Positions 1 to 7,583 of a stretch of DNA of 25,504 nt are shown piece after piece (position 1 is the first letter of the stretch; each line of letters opens with the position of its first letter). Made by a program: the position numbers and the translations under genes. Source of the DNA: Oceanospirillum sp048268485 (GTDB lineage: Bacteria; Pseudomonadota; Gammaproteobacteria; Pseudomonadales; Halomonadaceae). The notes beneath the pieces were generated by a model. That model saw only the letters and a list, made by a program, of their open reading frames with translations. It did not search any database and was not told the DNA's origin. The DNA lies in the NCBI GenBank assembly GCA_048268485.1, contig JBLWVL010000044.1:1-25504 (forward strand), read 5' to 3'.

Positions 1-22
1 ACTTGATTGATGAGGTGTGCTT

Positions 23-676
23 ATGAAGAAGCAACTGAAGCCCTGTATTACCAGCTTAGTGCTTGCCCTAACCCTAAGTAGTGGCGGAGCGTCCAGACCG
101 GCATTAGCTGATGCAGATCCGGCAAAAGGACAACAAACATCGGCGATGTGCATCGCCTGCCACCAGGCAGATGGTAACGGGAAAAGTAACGCTGGCGCTG
201 AGTCCTGGCCACGACTCGCGGGCCTGAATGCGGAGTATATCGAGAAACAACTGCAGGATTTTCGTGGAGGTCTCAGGCAGAGTGCTACCATGATGCCTTT
301 CGCTAATATGCTTACGGAACAGCAAATTAAGGATGTTTCAGCCTATTATGCACAACTCACACCTAAGCATACTGAAGCGGTCTCTCTGACTGCTGAGCAG
401 CAGGCTCTGGGTAAGCGCCTTGCTGTGAGAGGCGACTGGGACCGGTATATCCCCGCCTGTAACAGTTGTCACGGGCCTGATGCCGCCGGAGTAGGGAAAA
501 GTTTCCCGGAGTTGGCGGGGCAACACTCGGATTATATTCGCCAGCAACTGCACGCCTGGAAAAACGGAAGCCGCAGTAATGATCCAAACAACCTGATGCT
601 GGCGGTAGCCAAACGAATGACAGCGCAGGATATTGATGCTGTCGCTTTATGGCTTGCTAAACAGCCGATCAAATAA
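23..676 (+). CDS. tsdB: Dihaem cytochrome c4-type protein, TsdB-like electron acceptor
   Basis: Periplasmic dihaem c-type cytochrome of the c4 family, 217 aa. A signal peptide occupies about residues 1-29, ending PALA-DA. Two haem motifs are visible, CIACH (43-47) and CNSCH (146-150), one in each half of a duplicated fold. M90/M91 and M192 are candidate distal haem ligands. The ATG at 23 is preferred over the in-frame GTG at 17 because GAGG at 12-15 lies 7 bases before it. The gene ends 12 bp before a TsdA-like gene, so the two are almost certainly one operon. TsdB is known in such pairs as the electron acceptor of thiosulfate dehydrogenase. The cytochrome c4 family call is firm; the TsdB role is inferred from context. 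The promoter lies outside the window. Confidence 0.85.
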   Translation: MKKQLKPCITSLVLALTLSSGGASRPALADADPAKGQQTSAMCIACHQADGNGKSNAGAESWPRLAGLNAEYIEKQLQDFRGGLRQSATMMPFANMLTEQQIKDVSAYYAQLTPKHTEAVSLTAEQQALGKRLAVRGDWDRYIPACNSCHGPDAAGVGKSFPELAGQHSDYIRQQLHAWKNGSRSNDPNNLMLAVAKRMTAQDIDAVALWLAKQPIK

Positions 677-688
677 GGGAGATTGATC

Positions 689-1687
689 ATGGATATTGCA
701 AAGAAACGGGTTGCTTTATTGCTATTTGGGATGGTGAGCTGTGGCATAACTGTCGCTGATACTTCAGTCAAACTGCCCCCGCCGAAAGCGGGGCAATATG
801 TTCATCAGGCACCGACACTTGAGGATCTGGAAAAGGATGAAAGCTTAAAGCCGCAATTAAAAGCCGTTATCCGAAAAGGCTACGATCTGTTTATGAATAC
901 ACAACAGCTTCGTGGTGAGAATGTCTTTAATGATATGAACTGCCGAACGTGTCATATGGGCGAGGGGCGTAAAATGTGGGCTGCACCTGTTTGGCCTGCC
1001 AGTACGACATTGCCTGACTTCCGGGGTAAGAACCAGCATGTTAACTCAGTTGAAGAGCGGATTGCAGGTTGTTTTGCATTCTCGATGAACGGAAAGCCTC
1101 CCGCTTATGGTAGCGATACCATGCTTTCTCTTGTGGCCTATCAGCAATGGATGGCCAAAGGAGCGCCTGTTTATGAAACCAATATTGCAGGTCGGGGTTT
1201 TGGTCAATTAGAGAAACCAAAGCTTGAACCGGATTATGGACGTGGTGAAGCGGTCTTCTCCGAGAACTGTGCAGTTTGCCATGGTAGTAAAGGTCAGGGT
1301 CAGAAAAATGCAGAAGGCACGGTTGTTTTTCCGCCGTTATGGGGAGATGGAGCATATAACTGGGGGGCGGGCATGACCCGTATTTTTACTGCTGCAGCAT
1401 TTATCAAACACAATATGCCATTAGGGCAACCTGGTAAGTTAACTGATCAGGAAGCCTGGGATGTGGCCTATTTTATTAACGCTCAGGAGCGTCCTCAGGA
1501 TCCTCGTTTTGTTGGTAGTGCAGAGGCTACCCGCGAGAAATTTCTGAACTTTCATAAGCATACATTATACGGAACCAAGGTTAATGGCCGAGTACTGGGT
1601 GCACATACGAATACCGGTGAGAAGCCTTTTCTTAAACCCGACAACCTGAAGCCCCGTGACTTTGAGCAGGGCTCCGACAGCTGGTAA
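689..1687 (+). CDS. tsdA: Thiosulfate dehydrogenase TsdA (dihaem cytochrome c)
   Basis: Periplasmic dihaem enzyme that oxidises two thiosulfate to tetrathionate (or the reverse), 332 aa. A signal peptide covers about residues 1-24. Haem 1 is CRTCH (85-89) and haem 2 is CAVCH (194-198). The motif ERIAGCFAFSMNG places C128 where TsdA enzymes have the unusual cysteine ligand of the active-site haem. The segment FIKHNMPLGQ (K240, M243) offers the candidate sixth ligands of haem 2. The ATG at 689 has AAGGGAG at 675-681; the in-frame TTG at 683 is too close to that site to be the start. It follows the c4-type cytochrome gene directly, the usual tsdBA order. The distinction from SoxA rests on the Cys motif position and the cytochrome partner. 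The direction of the reaction in vivo cannot be told from sequence. Confidence 0.87.
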   Translation: MDIAKKRVALLLFGMVSCGITVADTSVKLPPPKAGQYVHQAPTLEDLEKDESLKPQLKAVIRKGYDLFMNTQQLRGENVFNDMNCRTCHMGEGRKMWAAPVWPASTTLPDFRGKNQHVNSVEERIAGCFAFSMNGKPPAYGSDTMLSLVAYQQWMAKGAPVYETNIAGRGFGQLEKPKLEPDYGRGEAVFSENCAVCHGSKGQGQKNAEGTVVFPPLWGDGAYNWGAGMTRIFTAAAFIKHNMPLGQPGKLTDQEAWDVAYFINAQERPQDPRFVGSAEATREKFLNFHKHTLYGTKVNGRVLGAHTNTGEKPFLKPDNLKPRDFEQGSDSW

Positions 1688-1711
1688 CAATAACGTCGTC
1701 GGATATGAAAG

Positions 1712-1739
1712 AGCCTGGTGCGACAGCATCAGGCTTTTT
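1712..1739 (+). terminator. Rho-independent terminator after tsdA
   Basis: A 10-bp stem, AGCCTGGTGC (1712-1721) with GCATCAGGCT (1726-1735), holds one G-T wobble and a GACA loop, and is followed by a short T run. It starts 25 bp after the tsdA stop codon and precedes the convergent HopJ-family gene. Confidence 0.8.
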
Positions 1740-1766
1740 CGGTTTAGCGCAAAAGATTATTCCAGT

Positions 1767-2105
1767 CTATCTGGGGGTCAGGGCCTGAGATTCAAAGTGG
1801 ATACCGTCCCAGCCATGGCGCATAAAGTTACGGATATTTCCATGGTCTGAGCCCTCCGGCGTATTCAACACATCCTGATAAAAGCGCCCGAAGCAACGAA
1901 GGGTGCTCTCCTGGTCCAGTTGTTGGTCTTTAGCAAATGCAAAAATTTTACAGCTGCCTTCGTTCTGGCCCGCTTCATTACTTATATCGCCGTTATTGAA
2001 AGCGGCTGGAGTGTAGTGGTAGAGATTGCTAATGACCTGTTGGGTTTCTTCAAACTCCGGGCCTGTATCTGTTGCAAGTTTATTCAGGAAGTCATTTAAG
2101 TTCAT
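1767..2105 (-). CDS. HopJ-family protein (type III effector HopJ-like)
   Basis: A 112-aa cytosolic protein of the HopJ family (Pfam HopJ). The pattern MNLNDFLNKL, FEETQQVI, YTPAAFNNG, NEAGQNEGSCKIFAFA, CFGRFYQDVL and NIRNFMRHGWDGIHFESQAL matches the family along its whole length. Despite the name, the family is widespread in marine bacteria without a type III system, and its cellular role is not established. The ATG at 2105 has AAGG 7 bases upstream on the minus strand. It converges on tsdA and is transcribed alone. No type III secretion genes are in the window, so an effector role is unlikely here. Confidence 0.85.
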   Translation of the reverse strand: MNLNDFLNKLATDTGPEFEETQQVISNLYHYTPAAFNNGDISNEAGQNEGSCKIFAFAKDQQLDQESTLRCFGRFYQDVLNTPEGSDHGNIRNFMRHGWDGIHFESQALTPR

Positions 2106-2612
2106 CAGATCGCCTTGCGTGGTATAGAGGTAAATTGTGGCAAATATCCCAGTGGATACTGACTGATTATTTTATAAAAAGACAGTCTGTAAGGCTTCTG
2201 GCTTATATAAAAAGAATTCCGCTTTTTTGGTTTTTATTGGGATGGTAGGCAGGCCCATATTTTATGGGTTCGGGGCGGTCAGTATTTTTATGTTCAACAC
2301 GTTTTCAGGTTGTTGATATAAGACACGGTGACGACTTTGTTGTAGTTTTTTTGTAACACATAGTCAGTTCAATACTTATTAGATATATGTTTTTGAGTTC
2401 AGCTGTGTAACCTAATACCCTGATTTTTCGTGGTGTTTTGATGAAAATCAAACTTTGCTACCAATTTTTTTGATTGGTGTCAGTTCAAAACCAAACTTTA
2501 CATATGTTTTAGACATCTTTTCATCCGTTGAGCTAGGTGCTAAATTGCCGCGGCCAGAGCTTCAATATAAGCATTCCTTTATTTATCCTGTTTTAACTGA
2601 TGGAGTTTTACT
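2106..2612. other. 507-bp AT-rich intergenic region between divergent genes
   Basis: No convincing ORF lies here. It separates the leftward HopJ gene from the rightward PAS-GGDEF-EAL gene, so it must hold both promoters. Visible structure: CCCAT-N5-ATGGG (2254-2268), TTTGAT-GAAA-ATCAAA (2437-2452), ACCAAT-N7-ATTGGT (2460-2478) and a 10-bp direct repeat GTCAGTTCAA at 2363-2372 and 2479-2488. A weak promoter candidate for the rightward gene is TTGCCG (2545-2550), a 15-bp spacer and TATAAG (2566-2571). I see no match to a known c-di-GMP riboswitch. The two adjacent hairpins at 2437-2478 could be operators or leader structures; this is unproven. Confidence 0.5.
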
Positions 2613-4631
2613 TTGAACCGTTTTGTAATGTCTGCTGATGTGTCTCGCCTGATGGAAGGTGTTTCGCAGGGTATGGAACTGATTGATACGGCATTCGCCC
2701 ATATCAGTTTAGATCAGCAGTTGACGGTTCTTTCGTCTAATACTCAGTTTAAAAAGATGGCAAGGCAGTATCACTTACCGGAGGAGGCTTTAATCAGTTG
2801 GTTGGAAGGAAGCCTATCTCAGAGCCGGGAAGAACTGATATCGCAATTGAATCAAACATCTGCATTTACTGTCGAGGGCAGAGGGAATGCGGGGGATGGT
2901 AAGAGCTTCCACTTCCAGTGGTCTCTGAAGCAGCTCTCAGATTCAACAGCGCTTTGTTTTGTACGTGATATTCGCTGGCGGCAGAAGTATCAGGACCAAT
3001 GGACACTTTTTGAGCGTATTTTTAACTCCAGCCGGGCATCGGTTGTTGTAACCGACGCCAGTAACCGAATTGTATTGGCTAATAAGCGGTTTGAAGAGAT
3101 TTCTGGTTATCCTTCTGCTGAGGTGCTCGGATTTGATCCGGGTTTCTTTAGCTCAGGCCGTCAGGATAAAGCGTTTTACCGGAATCTATGGCAAAGCCTC
3201 ATCAATGACGGGTATTGGTCTGGACTTATCTGGAATCGGCGAAAAGATGGGCAGGAATACCCTGAGCAGAAAACGATTTATACCGTGTTGAATGAAGCCG
3301 GTCAGATTACGAATTACTTCTCTTCAGGAGAGGTTGTATTGCACAACGATGCGCCGTCTCTGGTCAGTTCGTTAGCACCGGGTCAGAGTAACAGTATTAT
3401 GGGCCAGCAGGGGCTGACGGAAGCGTTGAACCGCAAGCTGCAAAACCATCAGCAGCCGATTACTGTTTTTTACGTCGGAATCGACAATATGGGGCGCTTG
3501 AACCGCCATGGTGGTATGGCATTAGGCGATCATATTATCCGAACTACTCTGCAGCGTTTGTCAGAGACTTTTTTGCCTGATGGTTATGTAGCCCGCTCTG
3601 TTGGTGATGAATTTATTATTGCGGCACCTTATATAACTTCACCTTCCCAGGCGGAATCTGTTGCTCAGGGGTTGTTGAAGTCCTTGCAAAGCAGTATTGA
3701 ATATCAATCGATCGAATGGCGCTCCACGGTCAGTATTGGCATTAGTTTACTGGAACAGAATCAACGCCCACGGGAGGCGATTGAGCAGTCTCATATCGCC
3801 ATGCACCATGCGAAAGAGCTGGGTGGGAACAGGAGTCATTTTTTTAATAGTGAACTGCAGAAAATTGCAAAAGAGGGCGTACTCCTGGAGCAGGCGCTCC
3901 ATTTGGCATTAGAGCGGAGCGAGTTTTCGCTCCACTATCAGCCCATTGTTGATACGGAAACAGATCGTTTGGTCGGTGCGGAGGCTCTGCTACGCTGGAA
4001 TTCAGAACAATTTGGTTTTGTTCCTCCGGATCGTTTTATACCCATTGCGGAACATTCCGGGCTGATCCATGAGCTGGGACGCTGGGTGATTGAAGAAGTA
4101 TGTCAGCAGATAAACCGCTGGGGTGAAAGTTTTACGGGAAGTGTCGCCGTCAATTTATCCGCGCATCAATTACAGTATGCCGGGTTGGCGGAACAGTTAA
4201 TGTCTGTTTTGAATGAGCATCAGGTTCCTGTTGAGAGGGTTTCTCTTGAGATTACAGAAACTGCGATGATTCAGGACGCTAACTCGGCAGTTTCTGTAGT
4301 AGCGGATCTTAAAGAAGCAGGCTTTATGTTGTCTATTGATGACTTTGGTACTGGTTATTCCAGTCTGAGTTACCTGACACGTTTTCAGCTTGATAAATTA
4401 AAGGTCGATCGTTGCTTTGTGCAGAAAATGACAGAGCAACCTCAGGAGCGACTGGTGACTAAGGCTATTGTTCAGCTGGCTAAAAGCCTCGGTATGCAGA
4501 TTGTTGCTGAAGGCGTTGAAACTCAGGAGCAGAGATCTGCATTGGCGGCCCTGGGGTGCGATTACCTCCAGGGGTATCTGATTAGTAGGCCGTTGCCGGC
4601 CAATAAGTTCGACCTGTTTGTTAAACACTGA
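2613..4631 (+). CDS. PAS-GGDEF(degenerate)-EAL protein, probable c-di-GMP phosphodiesterase
   Basis: A 672-aa cytosolic signalling protein without membrane segments. Order: a PAS-like N-terminal region (about 10-120), a clear PAS domain (135-243), GGDEF (about 265-410) and EAL (about 420-668). The GGDEF site is degenerate: VGDEF at 330-334, and NR (297-298) where active cyclases usually have ND, so synthase activity is doubtful. The EAL domain keeps its catalytic set: EALLRW (E457), N514, E546, DDFGTGYSSL (D576, D577), K597, E633 and Q653. It should therefore hydrolyse c-di-GMP, perhaps activated by GTP binding to the degenerate GGDEF. The TTG start at 2613 is chosen because TGGAG lies 7 bases upstream (2601-2605); ATG at 2628 is the alternative. 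An Aer-like receptor gene follows 74 bp later. Confidence 0.9.
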   Translation: MNRFVMSADVSRLMEGVSQGMELIDTAFAHISLDQQLTVLSSNTQFKKMARQYHLPEEALISWLEGSLSQSREELISQLNQTSAFTVEGRGNAGDGKSFHFQWSLKQLSDSTALCFVRDIRWRQKYQDQWTLFERIFNSSRASVVVTDASNRIVLANKRFEEISGYPSAEVLGFDPGFFSSGRQDKAFYRNLWQSLINDGYWSGLIWNRRKDGQEYPEQKTIYTVLNEAGQITNYFSSGEVVLHNDAPSLVSSLAPGQSNSIMGQQGLTEALNRKLQNHQQPITVFYVGIDNMGRLNRHGGMALGDHIIRTTLQRLSETFLPDGYVARSVGDEFIIAAPYITSPSQAESVAQGLLKSLQSSIEYQSIEWRSTVSIGISLLEQNQRPREAIEQSHIAMHHAKELGGNRSHFFNSELQKIAKEGVLLEQALHLALERSEFSLHYQPIVDTETDRLVGAEALLRWNSEQFGFVPPDRFIPIAEHSGLIHELGRWVIEEVCQQINRWGESFTGSVAVNLSAHQLQYAGLAEQLMSVLNEHQVPVERVSLEITETAMIQDANSAVSVVADLKEAGFMLSIDDFGTGYSSLSYLTRFQLDKLKVDRCFVQKMTEQPQERLVTKAIVQLAKSLGMQIVAEGVETQEQRSALAALGCDYLQGYLISRPLPANKFDLFVKH

Positions 4632-4639
4632 CCCGAACC

Positions 4640-4676
4640 TGTCTGGACGAGTGCACAGCACGTCTTCCAGAGGCAG
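4640..4676 (+). other. Intercistronic hairpin
   Basis: An imperfect hairpin sits in the 74-bp gap between the EAL gene and the receptor gene. TCTGGA (4642-4647) faces TCCAGA, and an inner GTGC-ACA-GCAC (4651-4661) closes the tip, with CTG/CAG at the base. There is no T run, so it is not an intrinsic terminator. It may be an mRNA processing or stability element within a shared transcript. Confidence 0.4.
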
Positions 4677-4705
4677 ATAAAAGTACACTTAAGGATCCAT
4701 ACTCG

Positions 4706-6280
4706 ATGTCACAACCTTCTGTTACACAAAGGGCGATAAAGGTCGACCCTGATCGTTGTATCATTTCGACAACGGATAAAAAGGGAATTATTCAGGATTG
4801 TAACGACTATTTTGTTACTTTGTCCGGATATAGTCAGAATCAGCTGATTGGCGCACCCCATAATATTATCCGACACCCGGATATGCCGAAAGAAGCCTTT
4901 TCTGACCTTTGGAAACGGGTATCCAAAGGTGAGAACTGGATCGGTTTGGTTAAAAACCGTACCGCTAATGGCGATCATTACTGGGTTGATGCTTTTGTAA
5001 CGCCGATTTTTGAAGGTTCGGAAATTACAGGGTATCAATCGGTTCGTCACTGTCCTGACCAGCCGGATATTGATCGTGCTGATGAACTTTATAATGCCAT
5101 CAGAAGTGGGAGTAGCCTTCTATCGCACTGGTTTAAAAGTAAGAGCCGTACCTTTATTACATTTTTTCAGGGCGTCTTGTTTACTATACCTCTGTTGGTG
5201 CTGGCGCTTTGGATGACAGGTGTCTCCCTGGATAAAAGCAGCCTGATTGTTGTATTTGCTATTCTCGGCATCAGCCTTGCTGCTTTTCAGCAGTCGAAAC
5301 AATACCGCAGGTTGGCAGCTAAGTGTCGTAATATCTACAGCGACCCTCTGGGCCAGAAAGTCTACAGCAACTATCATGATGAAGTGGGTGAGGTTGATAT
5401 CGCCTTGCACTATCTGGATCGAACAATGAAAACGGTTGTTAATCGTCTGGATAATGCATCAGTTCATTTTCATCGTCATATAGAAGGGGTTTCTGATCAG
5501 GCTTCATTAGTGAGTTCTCAGACAGAGACGCAGCTTGATGAGCTGGCACAGACCGCTACTGCCATGGAGCAAATCAGTGTTGTGACTGAAGAGGTTGCCC
5601 GTAACTGCGATGCAGCTGCTGAAGTCTCGCGCAAAACCGATGAGATCAGTCTCTCCGGTCAGGAGATTGTTGAACGCAGCGAGCGCGCTATTCAGTCTTT
5701 GTGCGAGTCGGTTCGTAGTTCAACCAGTCAGCTTGAAGCACTTCAGGAGCAAAGTGAGAACATTGACCAGATTCTTGATGTAATTGGTGGTATTGCTGAA
5801 CAGACAAATCTCCTGGCACTGAATGCGGCCATTGAGGCTGCCCGTGCAGGGGAAGCAGGGCGTGGTTTTGCTGTTGTCGCTGATGAAGTTCGGGGGTTGG
5901 CTCATCGGTCGCAGCAGTCAACGCTGGATATTCAGACTATTTTATCCCAATTCCGCGATCAGACCCGCGAAGTGGTCAGCCGGATGCAAACCTCGGAGTC
6001 ATTGGCTGTTTCTACGGTTGATGAGATTAAACAGGCTGAACAGGTATTGGCTGAACTACAGGCTGTTATCAGTCAGCTGGGACAGATGAATATCCAGATC
6101 GCATCTGCTGCTGAGGAGCAGTCTGCGGCAGCTAATGAGATGAAAGAGCGCATTTCACTGATTCATCAGTCTGCGCGGGCTACAGCGGATACCAGTCGTG
6201 CTACCCGGCAGTCCAGTCTTCACCTGGTCGATGAAGCAAACGATCTTTCCAGTCTGATTCAGCGATTTGGGCGATCTTAA
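4706..6280 (+). CDS. Aer-like PAS-domain methyl-accepting chemotaxis protein (energy/redox taxis)
   Basis: A 524-aa chemoreceptor. The N-terminal PAS domain (about 13-115) closely follows E. coli Aer, with NIIRHPDMPKEAF, a Trp in GENWIG and NRTANGDHYWV, the region that binds FAD in Aer. Two hydrophobic segments (about 150-172 and 178-195) are separated only by a few residues, so there is essentially no periplasmic domain. A HAMP-like stretch follows, then a long signalling coiled coil with the conserved tip EQTNLLALNAAIEAARAGE (365-383). There is no C-terminal NWETF-type CheR tether. It probably senses intracellular redox or electron-transport state and signals through CheA/CheW encoded elsewhere. 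ATG 4706 has AAGGA 10 bases upstream. It may be co-transcribed with the EAL gene. Confidence 0.9.
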   Translation: MSQPSVTQRAIKVDPDRCIISTTDKKGIIQDCNDYFVTLSGYSQNQLIGAPHNIIRHPDMPKEAFSDLWKRVSKGENWIGLVKNRTANGDHYWVDAFVTPIFEGSEITGYQSVRHCPDQPDIDRADELYNAIRSGSSLLSHWFKSKSRTFITFFQGVLFTIPLLVLALWMTGVSLDKSSLIVVFAILGISLAAFQQSKQYRRLAAKCRNIYSDPLGQKVYSNYHDEVGEVDIALHYLDRTMKTVVNRLDNASVHFHRHIEGVSDQASLVSSQTETQLDELAQTATAMEQISVVTEEVARNCDAAAEVSRKTDEISLSGQEIVERSERAIQSLCESVRSSTSQLEALQEQSENIDQILDVIGGIAEQTNLLALNAAIEAARAGEAGRGFAVVADEVRGLAHRSQQSTLDIQTILSQFRDQTREVVSRMQTSESLAVSTVDEIKQAEQVLAELQAVISQLGQMNIQIASAAEEQSAAANEMKERISLIHQSARATADTSRATRQSSLHLVDEANDLSSLIQRFGRS

Positions 6281-6290
6281 GATTATTCTT

Positions 6291-6327
6291 GCTGCTGAAT
6301 GTTATCTCTGACAAGAGGCAGCTTTTT
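6291..6327 (+). terminator. Possible intrinsic terminator after the chemoreceptor gene
   Basis: GCTGC (6291-6295) can pair with GCAGC (6318-6322), which is followed directly by five T. An inner CTCT-GACA-AGAG hairpin sits on the 3' side, leaving an asymmetric 10-nt bulge on the 5' side. The placement 11 bp after the stop codon fits, but the stem is short. Confidence 0.45.
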
Positions 6328-6496
6328 AAAGCATCTCTTCTGTTTGTGTGTCGTGTGGAACCTGGCTCTGGATTGCCCTATGGCAACGCTTGTCAGCGTC
6401 AAATAAGCTATGTTCAGATAGTAGATAAAAATGCCTATCAGATTTAGGATGGAAAGCTCTTCCGAGCTGAGATCCAGGTCGAAAAAGGAGTTGCCC

Positions 6497-6862
6497 ATGG
6501 CTGGTGTCAGATTAGCACCTTACCTGTTAGAGTCTAACCGAAAGATTTTCGTGATATTGCTTTTGCTCGCATCACTTCTGATGTCCGGCTGCTTCTATAA
6601 TGATGACCCGCCCCCAAGCAGTGCGACGGGTAAGCAGATGTATACGGAGTATTGTGCGAGCTGTCATAAGGCCAATGGCCTTGGTAAGTTTTTCATGGGT
6701 ATTCCTGCCAACGCGGCCCATCGCCTCAGCCGTGCTGAAGTTATAAAGCTTATCCGCGAAGGCGATCCGCGATACCCCAGAATGCCCGTTTTTCCGCAGA
6801 TTAAGTTTAGTCAGGCTGATAAAATTGCACATTACTTGACTGAGTTGAAAGAACAGCAATAG
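6497..6862 (+). CDS. Lipoprotein monohaem cytochrome c
   Basis: A 121-aa membrane-anchored c-type cytochrome. A lipoprotein signal peptide ends in LLMSGC with C32 as the lipidated cysteine; Met at -3 is slightly unusual. One haem motif CASCH (53-57) follows, and YPRMP (M96) is the likely axial Met. The fold is the short class I type. The ATG at 6497 has AAGGAG at 6485-6490, so upstream in-frame ATGs at 6431 and 6449 are rejected. Its partner is unknown: it could carry electrons from a periplasmic dehydrogenase, and TsdA lies about 5 kb upstream, but nothing in the sequence ties the two together. Confidence 0.8.
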   Translation: MAGVRLAPYLLESNRKIFVILLLLASLLMSGCFYNDDPPPSSATGKQMYTEYCASCHKANGLGKFFMGIPANAAHRLSRAEVIKLIREGDPRYPRMPVFPQIKFSQADKIAHYLTELKEQQ

Positions 6863-6901
6863 TCGCTGCTTCTAAAGCGGGGAGTGGTAATCAGGCAGGC
6901 C

Positions 6902-6930
6902 CTGAAACCAGAATTAGAAACTGATATAAT
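6902..6930 (+). promoter_or_regulatory. Sigma-70 type promoter for the DUF2947-like gene
   Basis: A perfect -10 TATAAT (6925-6930) lies 17 bp after a moderate -35 CTGAAA (6902-6907). Transcription would start near 6937, a few bases before a strong leader hairpin and about 65 bp before the ATG. Confidence 0.7.
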
Positions 6931-6940
6931 GCGCTCCATT

Positions 6941-6974
6941 AGCCCGGTGTTGCCACGTTTTACGTCACCGGGCT
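6941..6974 (+). promoter_or_regulatory. Leader hairpin in the 5' untranslated region
   Basis: AGCCCGGTG (6941-6949) pairs perfectly with CACCGGGCT (6966-6974). Inside, ACGT (6955-6958) pairs with ACGT (6962-6965) around a TTT loop, leaving a 5-nt bulge on the 5' side. Only three T follow, so it is weak as a terminator. Lying right at the predicted transcript start, it may stabilise the mRNA or act as an attenuator. Confidence 0.55.
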
Positions 6975-7001
6975 TTCGCATATTAGAGGTTTTTGATTTT
7001 A

Positions 7002-7475
7002 ATGAGTTATATTGATTTAGACACGTACTCAAAACGCTGGATTTTCAAACATAAGGACCTGCCGGTCACCGGGGAAGATCTTGCTGCTATCAAACCGATG
7101 ACCGCTGAACGTTCAAGACAACTTTGGCAATCTCAAATCAGTACCCACAGCAGCGATCATAGCTTTTTTCAGAAAGATGACTGGGCGGGCAACAGCAAAA
7201 GCTGGCTTGAAACCGGTAACTGGCAGAGTGCCTGGGACAGTCAGAGTAACGACCTTCCGGAACTGATTCAGCAACACTTTGACTGGGAAGCGAACACCAC
7301 GGTCTATATCTGTTACGACAGCGAAAACGTTATTGAAACCCGTTGGGCGGTTTTCTGCCGGGCCTGGAAAAACTTCCTGTTTCTTGATGATGGTACCCTG
7401 CTCATTGGCCGCAAGCGTAAACAGGTCGTACAGTTTTTTGACACGGGTGAGCTGCGCATCGGTTTGCGTCCCTAG
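7002..7475 (+). CDS. DUF2947-type protein of unknown function
   Basis: A 157-aa soluble protein with no signal peptide or membrane segment. The layout YSKRWIFKHKDLPV, AAIKPMTAERS, a Trp-rich centre and WKNFLFLDDGTLLIGRKRKQ with a C-terminal GLRP fits what I recall of DUF2947 from Vibrio and relatives. Function is unknown. ATG 7002 is chosen over TTG 6993 because AGAGG (6985-6989) is too close to the TTG; spacing to the ATG is rather long at 12. It appears to form its own unit from the promoter at 6902-6930. The family assignment is from memory of the motif pattern and should be treated as probable. Confidence 0.65.
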   Translation: MSYIDLDTYSKRWIFKHKDLPVTGEDLAAIKPMTAERSRQLWQSQISTHSSDHSFFQKDDWAGNSKSWLETGNWQSAWDSQSNDLPELIQQHFDWEANTTVYICYDSENVIETRWAVFCRAWKNFLFLDDGTLLIGRKRKQVVQFFDTGELRIGLRP

Positions 7476-7516
7476 CTCAGCTGTTTGGCTTGCTCATCCA
7501 TAGATTGACTGTTTTC

Positions 7517-7565
7517 GGTGATCAGACCTTTGTGTCTGATCGCATCCTTTCTGTTACTGATCACC
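7517..7565 (+). promoter_or_regulatory. Competing inverted repeats in the sbcD leader
   Basis: GATCAGAC (7520-7527) pairs with GTCTGATC (7534-7541) around a 6-nt loop. The same left arm, read as GGTGATCAG (7517-7525), also pairs perfectly with CTGATCACC (7557-7565). The two hairpins exclude each other. The sbcD ribosome-binding site lies just downstream at 7574-7578. This could be a leader switch or overlapping operators; no function is shown. Confidence 0.45.
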
Positions 7566-7583
7566 GCAATTTCAGGGATGGTT

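Noticed and set aside
689..1687. SoxA instead of TsdA
   Set aside because: The two haem motifs, the Cys-containing ERIAGCF motif and the c4-type partner fit TsdA; no other sox genes are nearby.
1656..1850. 64-aa plus-strand ORF after tsdA
   Set aside because: It overlaps the tsdA end, the terminator and the end of the HopJ-family gene, and has no ribosome site.
2106..2612. c-di-GMP riboswitch before the EAL gene
   Set aside because: I could not find the conserved core bases of c-di-GMP-I or -II aptamers; only small hairpins are present.
6283..6498. 71-aa minus-strand ORF with hydrophobic stretch in the gap after the chemoreceptor gene
   Set aside because: No ribosome-binding site before its ATG, its start overlaps the start of the cytochrome lipoprotein gene, and no family pattern is recognisable.
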